This document shows, in pieces, positions 1-7,108 of a stretch of DNA of 9,661 nt. The DNA is from JBHIBA01 sp046758845 (GTDB taxonomy: Bacteria; UBA8248; JACPRG01; G963555815). Position 1 is the stretch's first letter. Every line of letters starts with the position of its first letter. Under the pieces are notes generated by a model that was not told where the DNA came from, did no database searches, and saw only the letters and a program-made list of their open reading frames with translations. Location: positions 1-9,661 of the forward strand of contig JBHIBA010000172.1 of the NCBI GenBank assembly GCA_046758845.1. Reading direction: 5' to 3'. Both the position numbers and the translations under genes were made by a program.

Positions 1-2
1 CA

Positions 3-164
3 TGTCATTTTGAGCGTCGGTCATCGACCCGCGCGATGAATCTCGCAATTCGTTGTACCGAATGTCGGATGACCATACGGCAAGGGCGACGGCGAGACCC
101 TTCGCTTCGTTGCGTCTTCCAGCCTTCCTTTCCGGTGGATGATGGTCCGCCGCTCAGGGTGACA
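3..164. repeat. Palindromic interspersed-repeat-like element downstream of the nap operon
   Basis: The ends form an imperfect inverted repeat: TGTCATTTTGAGCG at 3-16 against CGCTCAGGGTGACA at 151-164 (11 of 14 positions pair, the three differences all T/C). Inside, GAATCTCGC (37-45) and GCGAGACCC (92-100) form a second, weaker inverted pair. From memory, TGTCATTCTGAGCG-type ends with internal GAATCTCGC and CTTCGCTTCG stretches are common in dispersed non-coding repeats of several GC-rich bacterial groups. No coding frame is convincing. It lies just after the last nap gene and could act as a transcript end or mRNA-stabilising structure, but there is no T-run for a classical terminator. The left boundary is close to the window edge, so the full extent is unknown. 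Confidence 0.5.
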
Positions 165-178
165 AGGGGGTCAACGAT

Positions 179-772
179 TTAGTCCTCCCGGTAATATCTA
201 TCTCGCCCGTAAACCCGGATGGCCGAAGGGCGGGTCGGGCAGTAATACTCGCACACCCCGCAACCGATGCATCCCTCTTTTACAACCGGACGCCTCCTTT
301 GCTCGACTCGATCCATGGCGATGGCCCGTGATCCAAGGGGACACCGGTCGACGCAGTAATCGCAGCCCGGGTCCGTGTTCGTCCAGGCCAGGCATTCGTC
401 TGCGCAGATGCGGGCGACGCCGATGCGGATCTCCTCCCGCGCGACGGGCAGGAGGGCGCCGCTGGGACAGGCCTTCGTGCAAGCGAGTTCCTCACAAACG
501 ATGCACGCCGCCTCGCTCGGAACGATGACGGGAGTGAGACGAGCGGGATCGCCGGGACGCGCGACGAGCTGAATCGCGTTCGCCGGACACGCCTCCGCGC
601 AAGCGCCAATGCCGCAGCACAGTTCCAGGAATTCCGCCTCGGGGGCCGCCCCCGGCGGGCGGAGGAGGGAATCAGAACCGTTACCCGGACGCGGGTCTTC
701 CTTGGAACCCCCGTGCAGGACGGCCTGCAGGAACGCCAGGGGGCCTTCCTGCAGGAAAGTTCTCCGGTCCAT
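179..772 (-). CDS. NapG-like four-cluster ferredoxin in the NapF position
   Basis: A 197-residue iron-sulfur protein predicted to carry electrons within the Nap pathway. It aligns along its length with the napG product two genes upstream: an RRTFL motif near the N-terminus, a shared LRPPGA stretch, then four cysteine clusters. These are C52/C58/C62, C90/C93/C98/C102, C123/C127/C137/C140/C144 and C168/C171/C174/C178. In cluster 1 the second Cys of CxxCxxCxxxCP is Ile55, with a stray Cys at 53, so that cluster may be [3Fe-4S] or altered. Clusters 2 and 3 have spacings unlike napG. The start at 772 is chosen because GGGAG lies 6 nt upstream; an in-frame ATG at 790 has no ribosome site. The twin-arginine motif lacks a clear hydrophobic core after it, so export is uncertain and the protein may be cytoplasmic like NapF. 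It follows napH by 41 bp and closes the operon. It could be named napF by position or napG2 by similarity. Confidence 0.82.
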   Translation of the reverse strand: MDRRTFLQEGPLAFLQAVLHGGSKEDPRPGNGSDSLLRPPGAAPEAEFLELCCGIGACAEACPANAIQLVARPGDPARLTPVIVPSEAACIVCEELACTKACPSGALLPVAREEIRIGVARICADECLAWTNTDPGCDYCVDRCPLGSRAIAMDRVEQRRRPVVKEGCIGCGVCEYYCPTRPSAIRVYGRDRYYRED

Positions 773-813
773 CGTGAACTCCCGGGACATCCATCGCCGC
801 GTGAAGCCTCACC

Positions 814-2349
814 TCAGGGGCGGCGTCGCGCCGGACGCCCCCTCGCACCGGACCCACCTCGACGGCCCGTCGGCCGGCGGCGGCGGTTGAGAAAGACGAG
901 GAGGCCGATCAAGAGGGCGACCCCGGCCACGATGTACGGCGTTCGCGAGGTTGTGTCCCCTTTGACCTCCACGAAAAGTCGCCCGTGGATTTCCGGCCCT
1001 GAGAGGCGAAGCTCGTAGCCTCCCCGCCCGGGGACCGCCTGACGGATCCGGTAAACCGCTTCCTCCAAGGGACGGTCGTGGTCGAAGGCCGCGACGCGCC
1101 GGCCCCCTCGCCGCAACTCGATGGAGAGCGGCCCCGTGTAGCTCTGGCCGGTCCGGGAATCGGTGAGGCTGACATAGAACTGTACATCGTCCGGGGTGTT
1201 GGAACGCCTGCGGCGCAAGCCTTCGAAGAAGTAGCTGACGACAGTGACGTCGTATTCTCCCATCCGTGCCCGGGTTTCCTGCGTGGGGACCTGAGGGTAG
1301 TTCTCGGCGTACCCATAGTGCGGCTGACCTCGCATGTGGTGGGCCGCTGCCGGGGCGGCAAAGAATGCGACCGCCGCGATGAGGGGAGGCGTCGCGCGCT
1401 TGAGGAAGGTCAGGGCACGCGCGAATTCAAGTTTTCGCGGGCGCGCGAAACCGAGGGTCAGCAAATCGGACGGGCAGGCGGAGGCGCAGAGAGCGCAGTT
1501 GTAACATTGCGCCAGGGGGAACGGTTCGGCTGGGTTCAGCGCCATCGGGCAGGCCCTCGCACAGGCGGCGCACCCCGCCAGGCAGGCCCGCTCCGCCTTG
1601 CGCACGCGCAGCAGCGCGCGCGCCCCGAACCAGCCCAGGACCGCGCCGGTCGGGCACAGGGACCGGCACCAGACGCGGCGGGAGAGGAGCAGCTCGGCCA
1701 GGATGATCGCGATCAGGAGCGGTGCGCCGGCCGTCGTCACGCCGAAAACCATCAGCGACAGGGCGTCCCGGCCGATCTGGACATGGGGCAACAGATTTGC
1801 CCACAGAGCCAGGTCCGCTAAGGCCGCCGCGCCCAGCCCAACGAGGAACAGGACCCACTTCAGCCAGCGGGGCGCCGCCACGTCCGGCGGCTGGAAGCCG
1901 AGTCGCGGCAGAGCGCGTCTTCGCAACGAGTCGATTCCCTCGAGGATCGTGTTCACGGGACACGCCCACCCGCAGAAGACCCGCCCCAAAAGCGCCGCAA
2001 CAAGCAGCGGCAGCGCCGCCCCCGACAGGATCGCAAGCCACGCCCCAGGCGCGCGAAGCGCCGTCTCGGCGGCAACGACGGGGTCGAGGAGGGAGACGCC
2101 GAATAGGGAAAACGACCCAAAATTGCCGACCAAGGTCACCGATATCGCCGCCGGTTCGGAAAATGCGCCCACGGTGGCCGAGAAGAGGCGGTAGAGCCCT
2201 CTCTCGAACGCGGTGCCCATGAGGTCCATCGTGTGGTGGGCGTTCTTGCCGTACTGCTGGTAGAGGACACCGCCGTAATTCATCGCCGGGACGGCGATGA
2301 GTAAGGCGAGGGCGGCCCCTTGGACAAGCCGCCGGAGAAAGCGTGGCAT
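814..2349 (-). CDS. napH: NapH-type membrane polyferredoxin with C-terminal periplasmic extension
   Basis: A 511-residue membrane quinol-oxidising subunit of the NapGH type. Hydrophobic segments lie near residues 7-22, 102-121, 163-188, 205-223, 320-336 and 470-487. Two CxxxCP motifs (C126/C130 and C228/C232), typical of NapH/NosR/CcoG membrane ferredoxins, sit at the ends of segments. Two canonical [4Fe-4S] sites follow: C256/C260/C263/C267 and C282/C285/C288/C292. Ordinary NapH is roughly 270-300 residues. This one adds a hydrophilic domain (about 337-468) opening with HHMRGQPHYGYAENYPQ, rich in beta-type sequence, then a last membrane helix and an Arg-rich tail. The 50-residue loop after helix 1 (QQYGKNAHHTM and on) is also long. 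The start follows napG by 3 nt, with GGAGGG inside the end of napG, so the two are translationally linked. The extension may be a metal- or heme-handling domain, but that is a guess from the His-rich opening. Confidence 0.87.
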   Translation of the reverse strand: MPRFLRRLVQGAALALLIAVPAMNYGGVLYQQYGKNAHHTMDLMGTAFERGLYRLFSATVGAFSEPAAISVTLVGNFGSFSLFGVSLLDPVVAAETALRAPGAWLAILSGAALPLLVAALLGRVFCGWACPVNTILEGIDSLRRRALPRLGFQPPDVAAPRWLKWVLFLVGLGAAALADLALWANLLPHVQIGRDALSLMVFGVTTAGAPLLIAIILAELLLSRRVWCRSLCPTGAVLGWFGARALLRVRKAERACLAGCAACARACPMALNPAEPFPLAQCYNCALCASACPSDLLTLGFARPRKLEFARALTFLKRATPPLIAAVAFFAAPAAAHHMRGQPHYGYAENYPQVPTQETRARMGEYDVTVVSYFFEGLRRRRSNTPDDVQFYVSLTDSRTGQSYTGPLSIELRRGGRRVAAFDHDRPLEEAVYRIRQAVPGRGGYELRLSGPEIHGRLFVEVKGDTTSRTPYIVAGVALLIGLLVFLNRRRRPTGRRGGSGARGRPARRRP

Positions 2350-2352
2350 CCC

Positions 2353-2949
2353 TCAGCCCTCCACCGGGACGATCCGGATCGCCTGCGGGATGTGGATGCA
2401 AGCCCGCTCGCAGAGCCCGCAGCCCACACAGGAGGCCGTGACGATGGGTTGCTCGTAAAGCCCGCTCTTCATGGCGACAGCGGGGAACGGGCAGGCCCGG
2501 ATGCACACCCCGCACGTGCGTTTCTGATAGGAATAGCACATGGACTTGTCCACCACGGCCCGCCCCATCTTGACGCGGGTTTGTACCTCGGCGTCGTCGG
2601 CGGATATTGGGGTCAGGGCGCCCGTGGGGCAGACCTGGGTGCACTTCATGCAGAGCATGCAGGCCTGCTGGCGCGGGATGATGTAAGGGGTGTTGAGGTG
2701 GCGGAGGCCGAAGCCGAAACCGGCCATCACGATGGCGGTGTTCGGGCAGACGGCCGCGCACCGCGCACAACGGATGCACCGCTTGAGGAATTCCGTTTCC
2801 GCCAACGCCCCCGGGGGACGCAGCAGACGGCGAAGACGCGATACGGCCCGGCCGATCCCGCGCCCACCCGCAACGAGCCACAATACGGCGCCGCCGAGCG
2901 CCAGGGCTCCCGCGCGCAGGAAGGTCCGCCGTCCCAGGCCGGATCCCAT
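2353..2949 (-). CDS. napG: NapG, Tat-exported four-cluster ferredoxin
   Basis: A 198-residue ferredoxin of the MauM/NapG family, which together with NapH passes electrons from the quinol pool to the periplasmic nitrate reductase. The N-terminus has a Tat motif (GRRTFLR, residues 6-12) followed by a hydrophobic stretch to about residue 27, so export to the periplasmic side is expected. Sixteen cysteines make four clusters: C58/C61/C64/C68, C97/C100/C103/C107, C138/C146/C149/C153 (expanded spacing typical of the family) and C174/C177/C180/C184. The length is slightly below E. coli NapG. The start has a near-perfect ribosome site, GGAGGTGAT, directly before the ATG. The gene lies 240 bp after napA, separated by an inserted palindromic element, and 3 nt before napH. 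Whether it shares the napA transcript or has its own promoter cannot be told from the sequence. Confidence 0.88.
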   Translation of the reverse strand: MGSGLGRRTFLRAGALALGGAVLWLVAGGRGIGRAVSRLRRLLRPPGALAETEFLKRCIRCARCAAVCPNTAIVMAGFGFGLRHLNTPYIIPRQQACMLCMKCTQVCPTGALTPISADDAEVQTRVKMGRAVVDKSMCYSYQKRTCGVCIRACPFPAVAMKSGLYEQPIVTASCVGCGLCERACIHIPQAIRIVPVEG

Positions 2950-3017
2950 ATCACCTCCCCATCCAACGGGAAGCAGAGAGGAGGATTGCCCGGCTTCCCC
3001 CCGGCTGCTTCAAGGTC

Positions 3018-3192
3018 TAGTGCTTGATTGCAAAAGTTCGTGCCACGTCGTAGCCCCGATCTGAGATCGGGGCGCGTGCGCGGACCGCGATTTCCGCTGT
3101 GCTCAAATCGCGGCTACACCGGGCGGTAGACAGACATCCTCCGCCCGGAAACATCCGAAAAATGTTCCGCGGACTCGCGCAACCAAGCACTA
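3018..3192. mobile_element. MITE-like element with TA target duplication between napA and napG
   Basis: TAGTGCTTGATTGC at 3018-3031 is the inverted copy (13 of 14) of GCAACCAAGCACTA at 3179-3192. Taking the outermost TA on each side as a duplicated target leaves an element of about 171 bp (3020-3190) with terminal repeats GTGCTTGRTTGC. TA duplication is the hallmark of IS630/mariner transposons and their non-autonomous derivatives. The interior is non-coding and packed with stem-loops: 3053-3073 (10-bp arms), 3085-3113 (9-bp arms) and 3119-3148 (8-bp arms), plus an imperfect one near 3147-3168. The napA stop codon TAG is formed by the flanking TA (3191-3192) and the terminal base at 3190. The mobility claim is an inference from structure; no transposase is in the window. 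Confidence 0.55.
3050..3117. repeat. Paired GTAG-headed palindromes (REP/BIME-like)
   Basis: On the plus strand GTAG (3050-3053) leads into CCCCGATCT-G-AGATCGGGG. On the minus strand, from 3117 downward, GTAG leads into CCGCGATTT, an 11-nt loop and AAATCGCGG. The outer GTAGCC (3050-3055) and GGCTAC (3112-3117) pair with each other, so the whole block can fold as a two-armed cloverleaf. A 5' GTAG followed by a palindrome, in head-to-head pairs, is the known layout of REP sequences mobilised by RAYT transposases. Here the pair sits inside the larger TA-flanked element. Whether it is a true REP doublet or just internal structure of that element needs genome-wide copies. Confidence 0.5.
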
Positions 3193-5826
3193 TATCTTCT
3201 CGACCCTCGCCTTCAGGTGTTTGAAGTCCGCCTGTCCGGAGACCGGATCAAAGGCGCGGTGCGAGACCGCGTTGACGAGCCAGCGGTTCTTCTTGGGGTC
3301 CGCGCTGTCGGCAACGGAGAGGTTCCACGGGGAGAAGAGCTGGCCCGGCATGACCTTGTTCCGCGCCGGTTTGACCTTGCTCTTGGTGCCGATGCTGGCC
3401 CGCGCCTCGTAGTTCCCCCGGGGGGTGACGATGCGGACCCACTCGCCGTCTTCCACGCCGAGCCGCCGGGCGTCGCGGGGGTTCATCTCCACGTACTGCT
3501 CGGGCACGAGCCGCCGGGTGGTGGCCGCGCGGATCGTCTTCGTGGTGTGGAAGTGCTCGAAGACCACGCCCAGGTTCAGCCAGAAAGGATACTTGTCCGC
3601 TTTCTGGGTCTCCCCGATGGGCTTGCCGTGGTAATCGAAGTCGGGAAGCTCCGGCGTCAGGGCGTTGTCGCGCATTTCGACCAAGACATCGTAATGGTCG
3701 GTGGCGTAAAAGTTGGGGTCTTTGCCCGACTTATCGAACTTGGAGATGATCTCCCGGGCGCGCGAGTAGTCCTGCTCGGTGAGCTTGAACTTGGCCCGTC
3801 CGCTCTTTCTCCGGAAGGCGCCGTAGGGCTTGTCCTTCCAGCCGACTTCCTGATCCATGTACTTGCGCGAGATCCCGCCCTGCTTGGCGTGTTGGTAGGT
3901 GGGGGCGGGATAGTAGATGCCCTTGAGCTTGCGGAGTTGTTCGTAGGGGGAGATGCCGTCGCGCTTCTCCACTACCAGGATCCCGCTCAGGTCGGCGTCC
4001 GTGCCCTTGCTGGCCTTGCAGATGTGACGGAAGACCTCTTGGGGGTCGTAGAAACCGTCCGCCTTTTTCTGGTAGGGAAAGACCCCGTCCGGGTCGAGCC
4101 CCAGCTTCTGGGCGATCTTCTTGCCCTCCTCGATGATGACGTCCAGGTCCGGCTTGCAATTCGGGGGCGGCTCCATGCCCTTGTCGGTGACGTAGATGCG
4201 ACGCTCGCTGTTCTGGTAGAGCCCCCACTTCTCGCCGTGGGTCGCCGCCGGGAAGACCACGTCCGCGTAGAGCAGGTTCGGCGCGTGGCGGTAAGCCTCG
4301 GTCATGAACGTGAAGGTCTTGGTGATCGCCGGCCGGATGAGGGTGTTCACCTCGGGCATGTCCACGTGGGTGGCATAGGCGAACTGCATCACCTTGACCT
4401 CCCCTTTGAGGGCGCGCTCGAACATCCCGACGGCCATGCCCTTGTTGGGTGCGGCGGCGGTCGCGTCCAGTCGGCCCGCAGGCAGCCCCCAGGCTGCGTT
4501 GATCTTCCTCCGATGCGCGGCGTTCTTCAGACCCTCGTTGAACGGAAGCCGCCCCGTCAGACCGCCCATGAGGCGTTCGCTCATGGCGTTGGGCTGACCC
4601 GTCATCGAGAAGGGTCCGCATCCCGGACGGCCGACGTTGCCCGTCAACAGGTGAAGGTTGATCAGGTTGATGGTGCGGTGCTGGCCGTGAATGGACTGGT
4701 TGTAACCGATCCCCCAGAAAGTGAGGACCCCGCCTCGACCACGATGGCGGCCCTTGAGGGTGGCGTCGGCCCAAATGGAGGCGATCCGCCGGACAACCGA
4801 AGGGGCGATCCCCGTCCGGTCAATAACCTGCTCCGGACTGTATCGGGCGAGGATCCCCTGCCGGTACTCCTCGAACCCTTGTGTGTTCTGGCGGATGAAG
4901 GCCTCGTCCACCGACTGGGGAAACTCTTTCAGAAGGACGTGGGCGATGGCGTTCTGGAGGGAGATGTCGCCGTTGGGGCGGAGGGTGAGAGAGAGGCTGT
5001 TCGTCCGGTTGATCTGGGCATAGCCGTCCATGGTCCCGGTGTAGCGGGGGTCAACGACCATGGTCGGGATGTTGCGTTTTTCCTTGGTTGCGGCCACCCG
5101 CCAGAAGAGGACGGGATGCGACCCGCGGGCGTTGTGCCCCCAGTGGTTGATGAAGTCGGCCTGCTCGATGTCCGAGTAGTTGCCGGGGGGATGGTCGCTG
5201 CCAAAGCTGTGGATATAGCCGGTCACCGCGGAGGTCATGCACATCCGGGCGTTCGCCTCGATGGTGTTGGACTGGAGGACCCCTTTGTAGAAAAGGTTGT
5301 CCAGCCACTGCTCTTCCATCGTCAACTGGCCCGACTGATAGATGCCCACGGCGTTGCCGCCGTACTTTTTGACCACGCCGACGACCGTCTCGGAGACGAT
5401 CTCCGTGCCCTCCTCCCAGGTGCCGACCCGGAAGACGTCGTCGTCGAATCGTCCCTTCGTCTTCGAGACGCGGCCCGTGAGGGGATTGGACATGTCCTTG
5501 CGGATGAGGACCTTATCCAGCCGGTCCACGTACAGGGCCTCGGCCGCCGTCAAACCCTTGATGCACTGCAGGCCGAGGTTGACCGGGGAATCCTTGTCCG
5601 GGACGGCGGCGACGATTTTTCCCTTTTCGACGACGTAGTAGGTGTGGCAGCCCACGCCACAGTAAGGGCACTGGGTCGGAACGAGCTTGCGCGTGTCGGT
5701 GGCGGCGTCGGCCTCTGCGACGAGCTGAAAGAGTTCATTGTCGCGGACGACCTGACCGCCCATGGCCAGCCCGGTGGCCAGAGCGGCCGAGGATTGCAGG
5801 AAACGGCGTCGGTTCATGTGGGGCAT
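3190..5826 (-). CDS. napA: NapA-like periplasmic nitrate reductase catalytic subunit
   Basis: An 878-residue molybdopterin oxidoreductase of the Nap type, expected to reduce nitrate to nitrite in the periplasm. The Tat signal is NRRRFLQ at residues 5-11, with likely cleavage near AEA-DA (about 37-40). The [4Fe-4S] site is C53/C56/C60 with C88 (CX2CX3CX27C), followed by K90, the Lys seen between cluster and pterin in NapA. The expected Mo ligand is C196 in an ARMCMTSAVTGY motif, matching the NapA Mo-Cys region. A TGQPNA motif near 409-414 and a C-terminal HFHTTKTIR-type dinucleotide-binding domain also fit NapA. E. coli NapA is 828 residues and the Desulfovibrio enzyme about 750, so this is a long form. 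ATG 5826 overlaps the upstream cytochrome stop by one base (TGATG) with GGAGGG 7 nt before it; GTG 5829 and ATG 5817 are alternatives. NapB, NapC and NapD are not in the window. Nitrate as substrate is inferred from family resemblance. Confidence 0.87.
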   Translation of the reverse strand: MPHMNRRRFLQSSAALATGLAMGGQVVRDNELFQLVAEADAATDTRKLVPTQCPYCGVGCHTYYVVEKGKIVAAVPDKDSPVNLGLQCIKGLTAAEALYVDRLDKVLIRKDMSNPLTGRVSKTKGRFDDDVFRVGTWEEGTEIVSETVVGVVKKYGGNAVGIYQSGQLTMEEQWLDNLFYKGVLQSNTIEANARMCMTSAVTGYIHSFGSDHPPGNYSDIEQADFINHWGHNARGSHPVLFWRVAATKEKRNIPTMVVDPRYTGTMDGYAQINRTNSLSLTLRPNGDISLQNAIAHVLLKEFPQSVDEAFIRQNTQGFEEYRQGILARYSPEQVIDRTGIAPSVVRRIASIWADATLKGRHRGRGGVLTFWGIGYNQSIHGQHRTINLINLHLLTGNVGRPGCGPFSMTGQPNAMSERLMGGLTGRLPFNEGLKNAAHRRKINAAWGLPAGRLDATAAAPNKGMAVGMFERALKGEVKVMQFAYATHVDMPEVNTLIRPAITKTFTFMTEAYRHAPNLLYADVVFPAATHGEKWGLYQNSERRIYVTDKGMEPPPNCKPDLDVIIEEGKKIAQKLGLDPDGVFPYQKKADGFYDPQEVFRHICKASKGTDADLSGILVVEKRDGISPYEQLRKLKGIYYPAPTYQHAKQGGISRKYMDQEVGWKDKPYGAFRRKSGRAKFKLTEQDYSRAREIISKFDKSGKDPNFYATDHYDVLVEMRDNALTPELPDFDYHGKPIGETQKADKYPFWLNLGVVFEHFHTTKTIRAATTRRLVPEQYVEMNPRDARRLGVEDGEWVRIVTPRGNYEARASIGTKSKVKPARNKVMPGQLFSPWNLSVADSADPKKNRWLVNAVSHRAFDPVSGQADFKHLKARVEKI

Positions 5827-6563
5827 CACTGGTCCCTCCAGGGGTCAACCGGTCCGGTATCGTGCTCCTCCCACGTGCGGATGTAGGCGACGATGTCGTT
5901 GATCTCCTCCTCGCTGAGCTCCACCATGCCTTGTTTTCCTTTGAGGTAGGAGCCCATAGGTGTGCCCACCCGGCCTTGCATCATCGTCGCCTTGATGTAA
6001 CCATCGGTGGCGGACTTGAGGAATCCCTGGTTGTTGAGCGCGGGAGCGGCGAACCCGGCCATGGCGTTGGTCACGTGGCCGCCGCCGACTTGGGGGCCGC
6101 CGAGGCCGTCGCGCCCGTGACAGCCGGCGCACATCCCGTCAAAGAGCAGTCTTCCGTTGGAAACCGAACCCGCGATCCGCTTCGCGTCCAGGCCGACGTA
6201 ATCGCGAACCAGCCAGCTCCAGACGTAGGTAGCGATGGCCTCCATTTCCTCCTTTTTGAGGACGTTTGCAAATGGCACCATCTGTCGCGGCAGGCGCCCA
6301 TAGAAAATGGAGCGGCGGATGTAGCCCTCAGGGGCCACCGAGAGGAAGCTCTGCAAGTTGAGGGGAAGGCCGACGCGGCCCTCTCCTTTCTCGCCGTGGC
6401 AGGGCGAGCAATGGGTGAGGAACAGAGCGCGCCCCTGGGAGTAGGCGGAGTTCCATTTGGAATCCCTCTTAAAGGCAGCGGCCTCCACTGTCCAGAGGGT
6501 CACTGCGCCCAGCAGGACAATGAGGAATGAGACCGAAAATCCGATTGAGCGTGTTTGTCCCAT
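5826..6563 (-). CDS. Secreted diheme cytochrome c, putative electron donor to NapA
   Basis: A 245-residue periplasmic cytochrome with two class I-type heme domains. Residues 1-31 are a signal peptide (hydrophobic VSFLIVLLGAVTLW, Ala-rich end), which might stay as an anchor. Heme sites are C52/C55/H56 and C145/C148/H149. Likely axial Met residues are M95 (in GRLPRQMVPF) and M203 (in GRVGTPMGSY). The GR-x-PMxPF/Y pattern resembles CcoP and related small cytochromes, not NapB, which uses bis-His hemes. Its stop overlaps the napA start, so the two are translationally coupled and the cytochrome is probably NapA's immediate redox partner in place of NapB. The start at 6563 has GGAGGG 6 nt upstream. 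Codon 6578 (AAGGGAG upstream) is a close second. The frame stays open to 6785, but that part lacks cytochrome or signal features and holds the promoter region. Confidence 0.88.
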   Translation of the reverse strand: MGQTRSIGFSVSFLIVLLGAVTLWTVEAAAFKRDSKWNSAYSQGRALFLTHCSPCHGEKGEGRVGLPLNLQSFLSVAPEGYIRRSIFYGRLPRQMVPFANVLKKEEMEAIATYVWSWLVRDYVGLDAKRIAGSVSNGRLLFDGMCAGCHGRDGLGGPQVGGGHVTNAMAGFAAPALNNQGFLKSATDGYIKATMMQGRVGTPMGSYLKGKQGMVELSEEEINDIVAYIRTWEEHDTGPVDPWRDQ

Positions 6564-7108
6564 GTATGACCCTCCCATCGACGCTCCCTTCCCGGTCACC
6601 TGGTCATCCTGCTTCGATAGAGAATCGTTTCCAGGCCCCCAACTGATGTCCCCGTTTACGCCGGAATTTAAGATAAAAATTTCCGATTTTCCCCCAAATA
6701 AAAAACACGTCGCCGGCCAACACCCGCAAACATAGTCACCCTCGGGCGTTTGTTCAATGATCTGGATCATGCGGGAGAAGACCATTTTCTTTGTGATAGC
6801 CAGACAAAACCCGGATGGAAACCGAGTTCAACTCTGTCGCCGAGCTTAGAAAACCTGGGCGCGGGAAGGGCCGGACGTTTTCGGGAAAACCCTCCGGCCG
6901 ACGGATGGGAATGGAGCGCACGCTTTGGATGCGCACGTAGCCGACTGGATGTTCCCGCGCCGGATAGGCGACCTCGCCGACCTTCAGGTTGTCCCGCTCT
7001 GGGTCCAGCAACCAGGGCGGATTTGGAGGCTGACGAAATTCGAGCTTTCCCTGAGAGGAGTTGAACGGCCGCAGCGCCCCCGCCTGAGCGGGATTCCCGC
7101 ACAGCCCA
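6564..7108. other. Non-coding gap: nap leader region and acyl-CoA dehydrogenase 3' region
   Basis: About 545 bp with no convincing gene. The part nearest the cytochrome (6663-6712) is unusually A/T-rich for this window, with an imperfect hairpin GGAATTT (6663-6669)/AAATTTCC (6677-6684), and lies in the presumed 5' leader of the nap mRNA. The FNR-like site is at 6757-6770. The remainder, up to 7108, has open frames on both strands (for example minus 6754-7128), but they show no domain, no good ribosome site and mirror each other, as random GC-rich DNA does. A short inverted repeat GCGGGA-T-TCCCGC at 7088-7100, just after the dehydrogenase stop, has no T-run. Confidence 0.5.
6729..6770 (-). promoter_or_regulatory. 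Putative FNR/CRP-family-controlled nap promoter
   Basis: ATGATCTGGATCAT at 6757-6770 is a perfect 14-bp palindrome that matches the FNR consensus TTGAT-N4-ATCAA at 8 of 10 specified positions. Reading toward the nap genes, TATGTT (6734-6729) matches the -10 hexamer at four of six bases. Its centre is 32 bp from the palindrome centre, which puts the operator at about -41.5, the usual place for class II activation by FNR/DNR-type regulators. The start of transcription would be near 6722, leaving a leader of roughly 160 nt before the cytochrome gene. The match is sequence-based; the actual regulator is unknown. Confidence 0.5.

Noticed and set aside
1078..1821. Open frame of 247 codons on the plus strand opposite napH
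   Set aside because: Low-complexity Arg/Gly/Ala-rich translation, no ribosome site or domain, entirely antisense to napH.
3217..5886. Very long open frame (889 codons) on the plus strand opposite napA
   Set aside because: It is the antisense mirror of a clear NapA gene; its Val/Asp/Gly/Arg-rich translation shows no domain, and such shadows are common opposite GC-rich genes.
6564..6785. N-terminal extension of the cytochrome c to an upstream start at 6785
   Set aside because: A good ribosome site and signal peptide begin at 6563 (or 6578), and the extension covers the FNR-like promoter and an A/T-rich leader.
7088..7100. Inverted repeat GCGGGA-T-TCCCGC as terminator of the acyl-CoA dehydrogenase gene
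   Set aside because: Six-base arms with almost no loop and no T-run; too weak to call.
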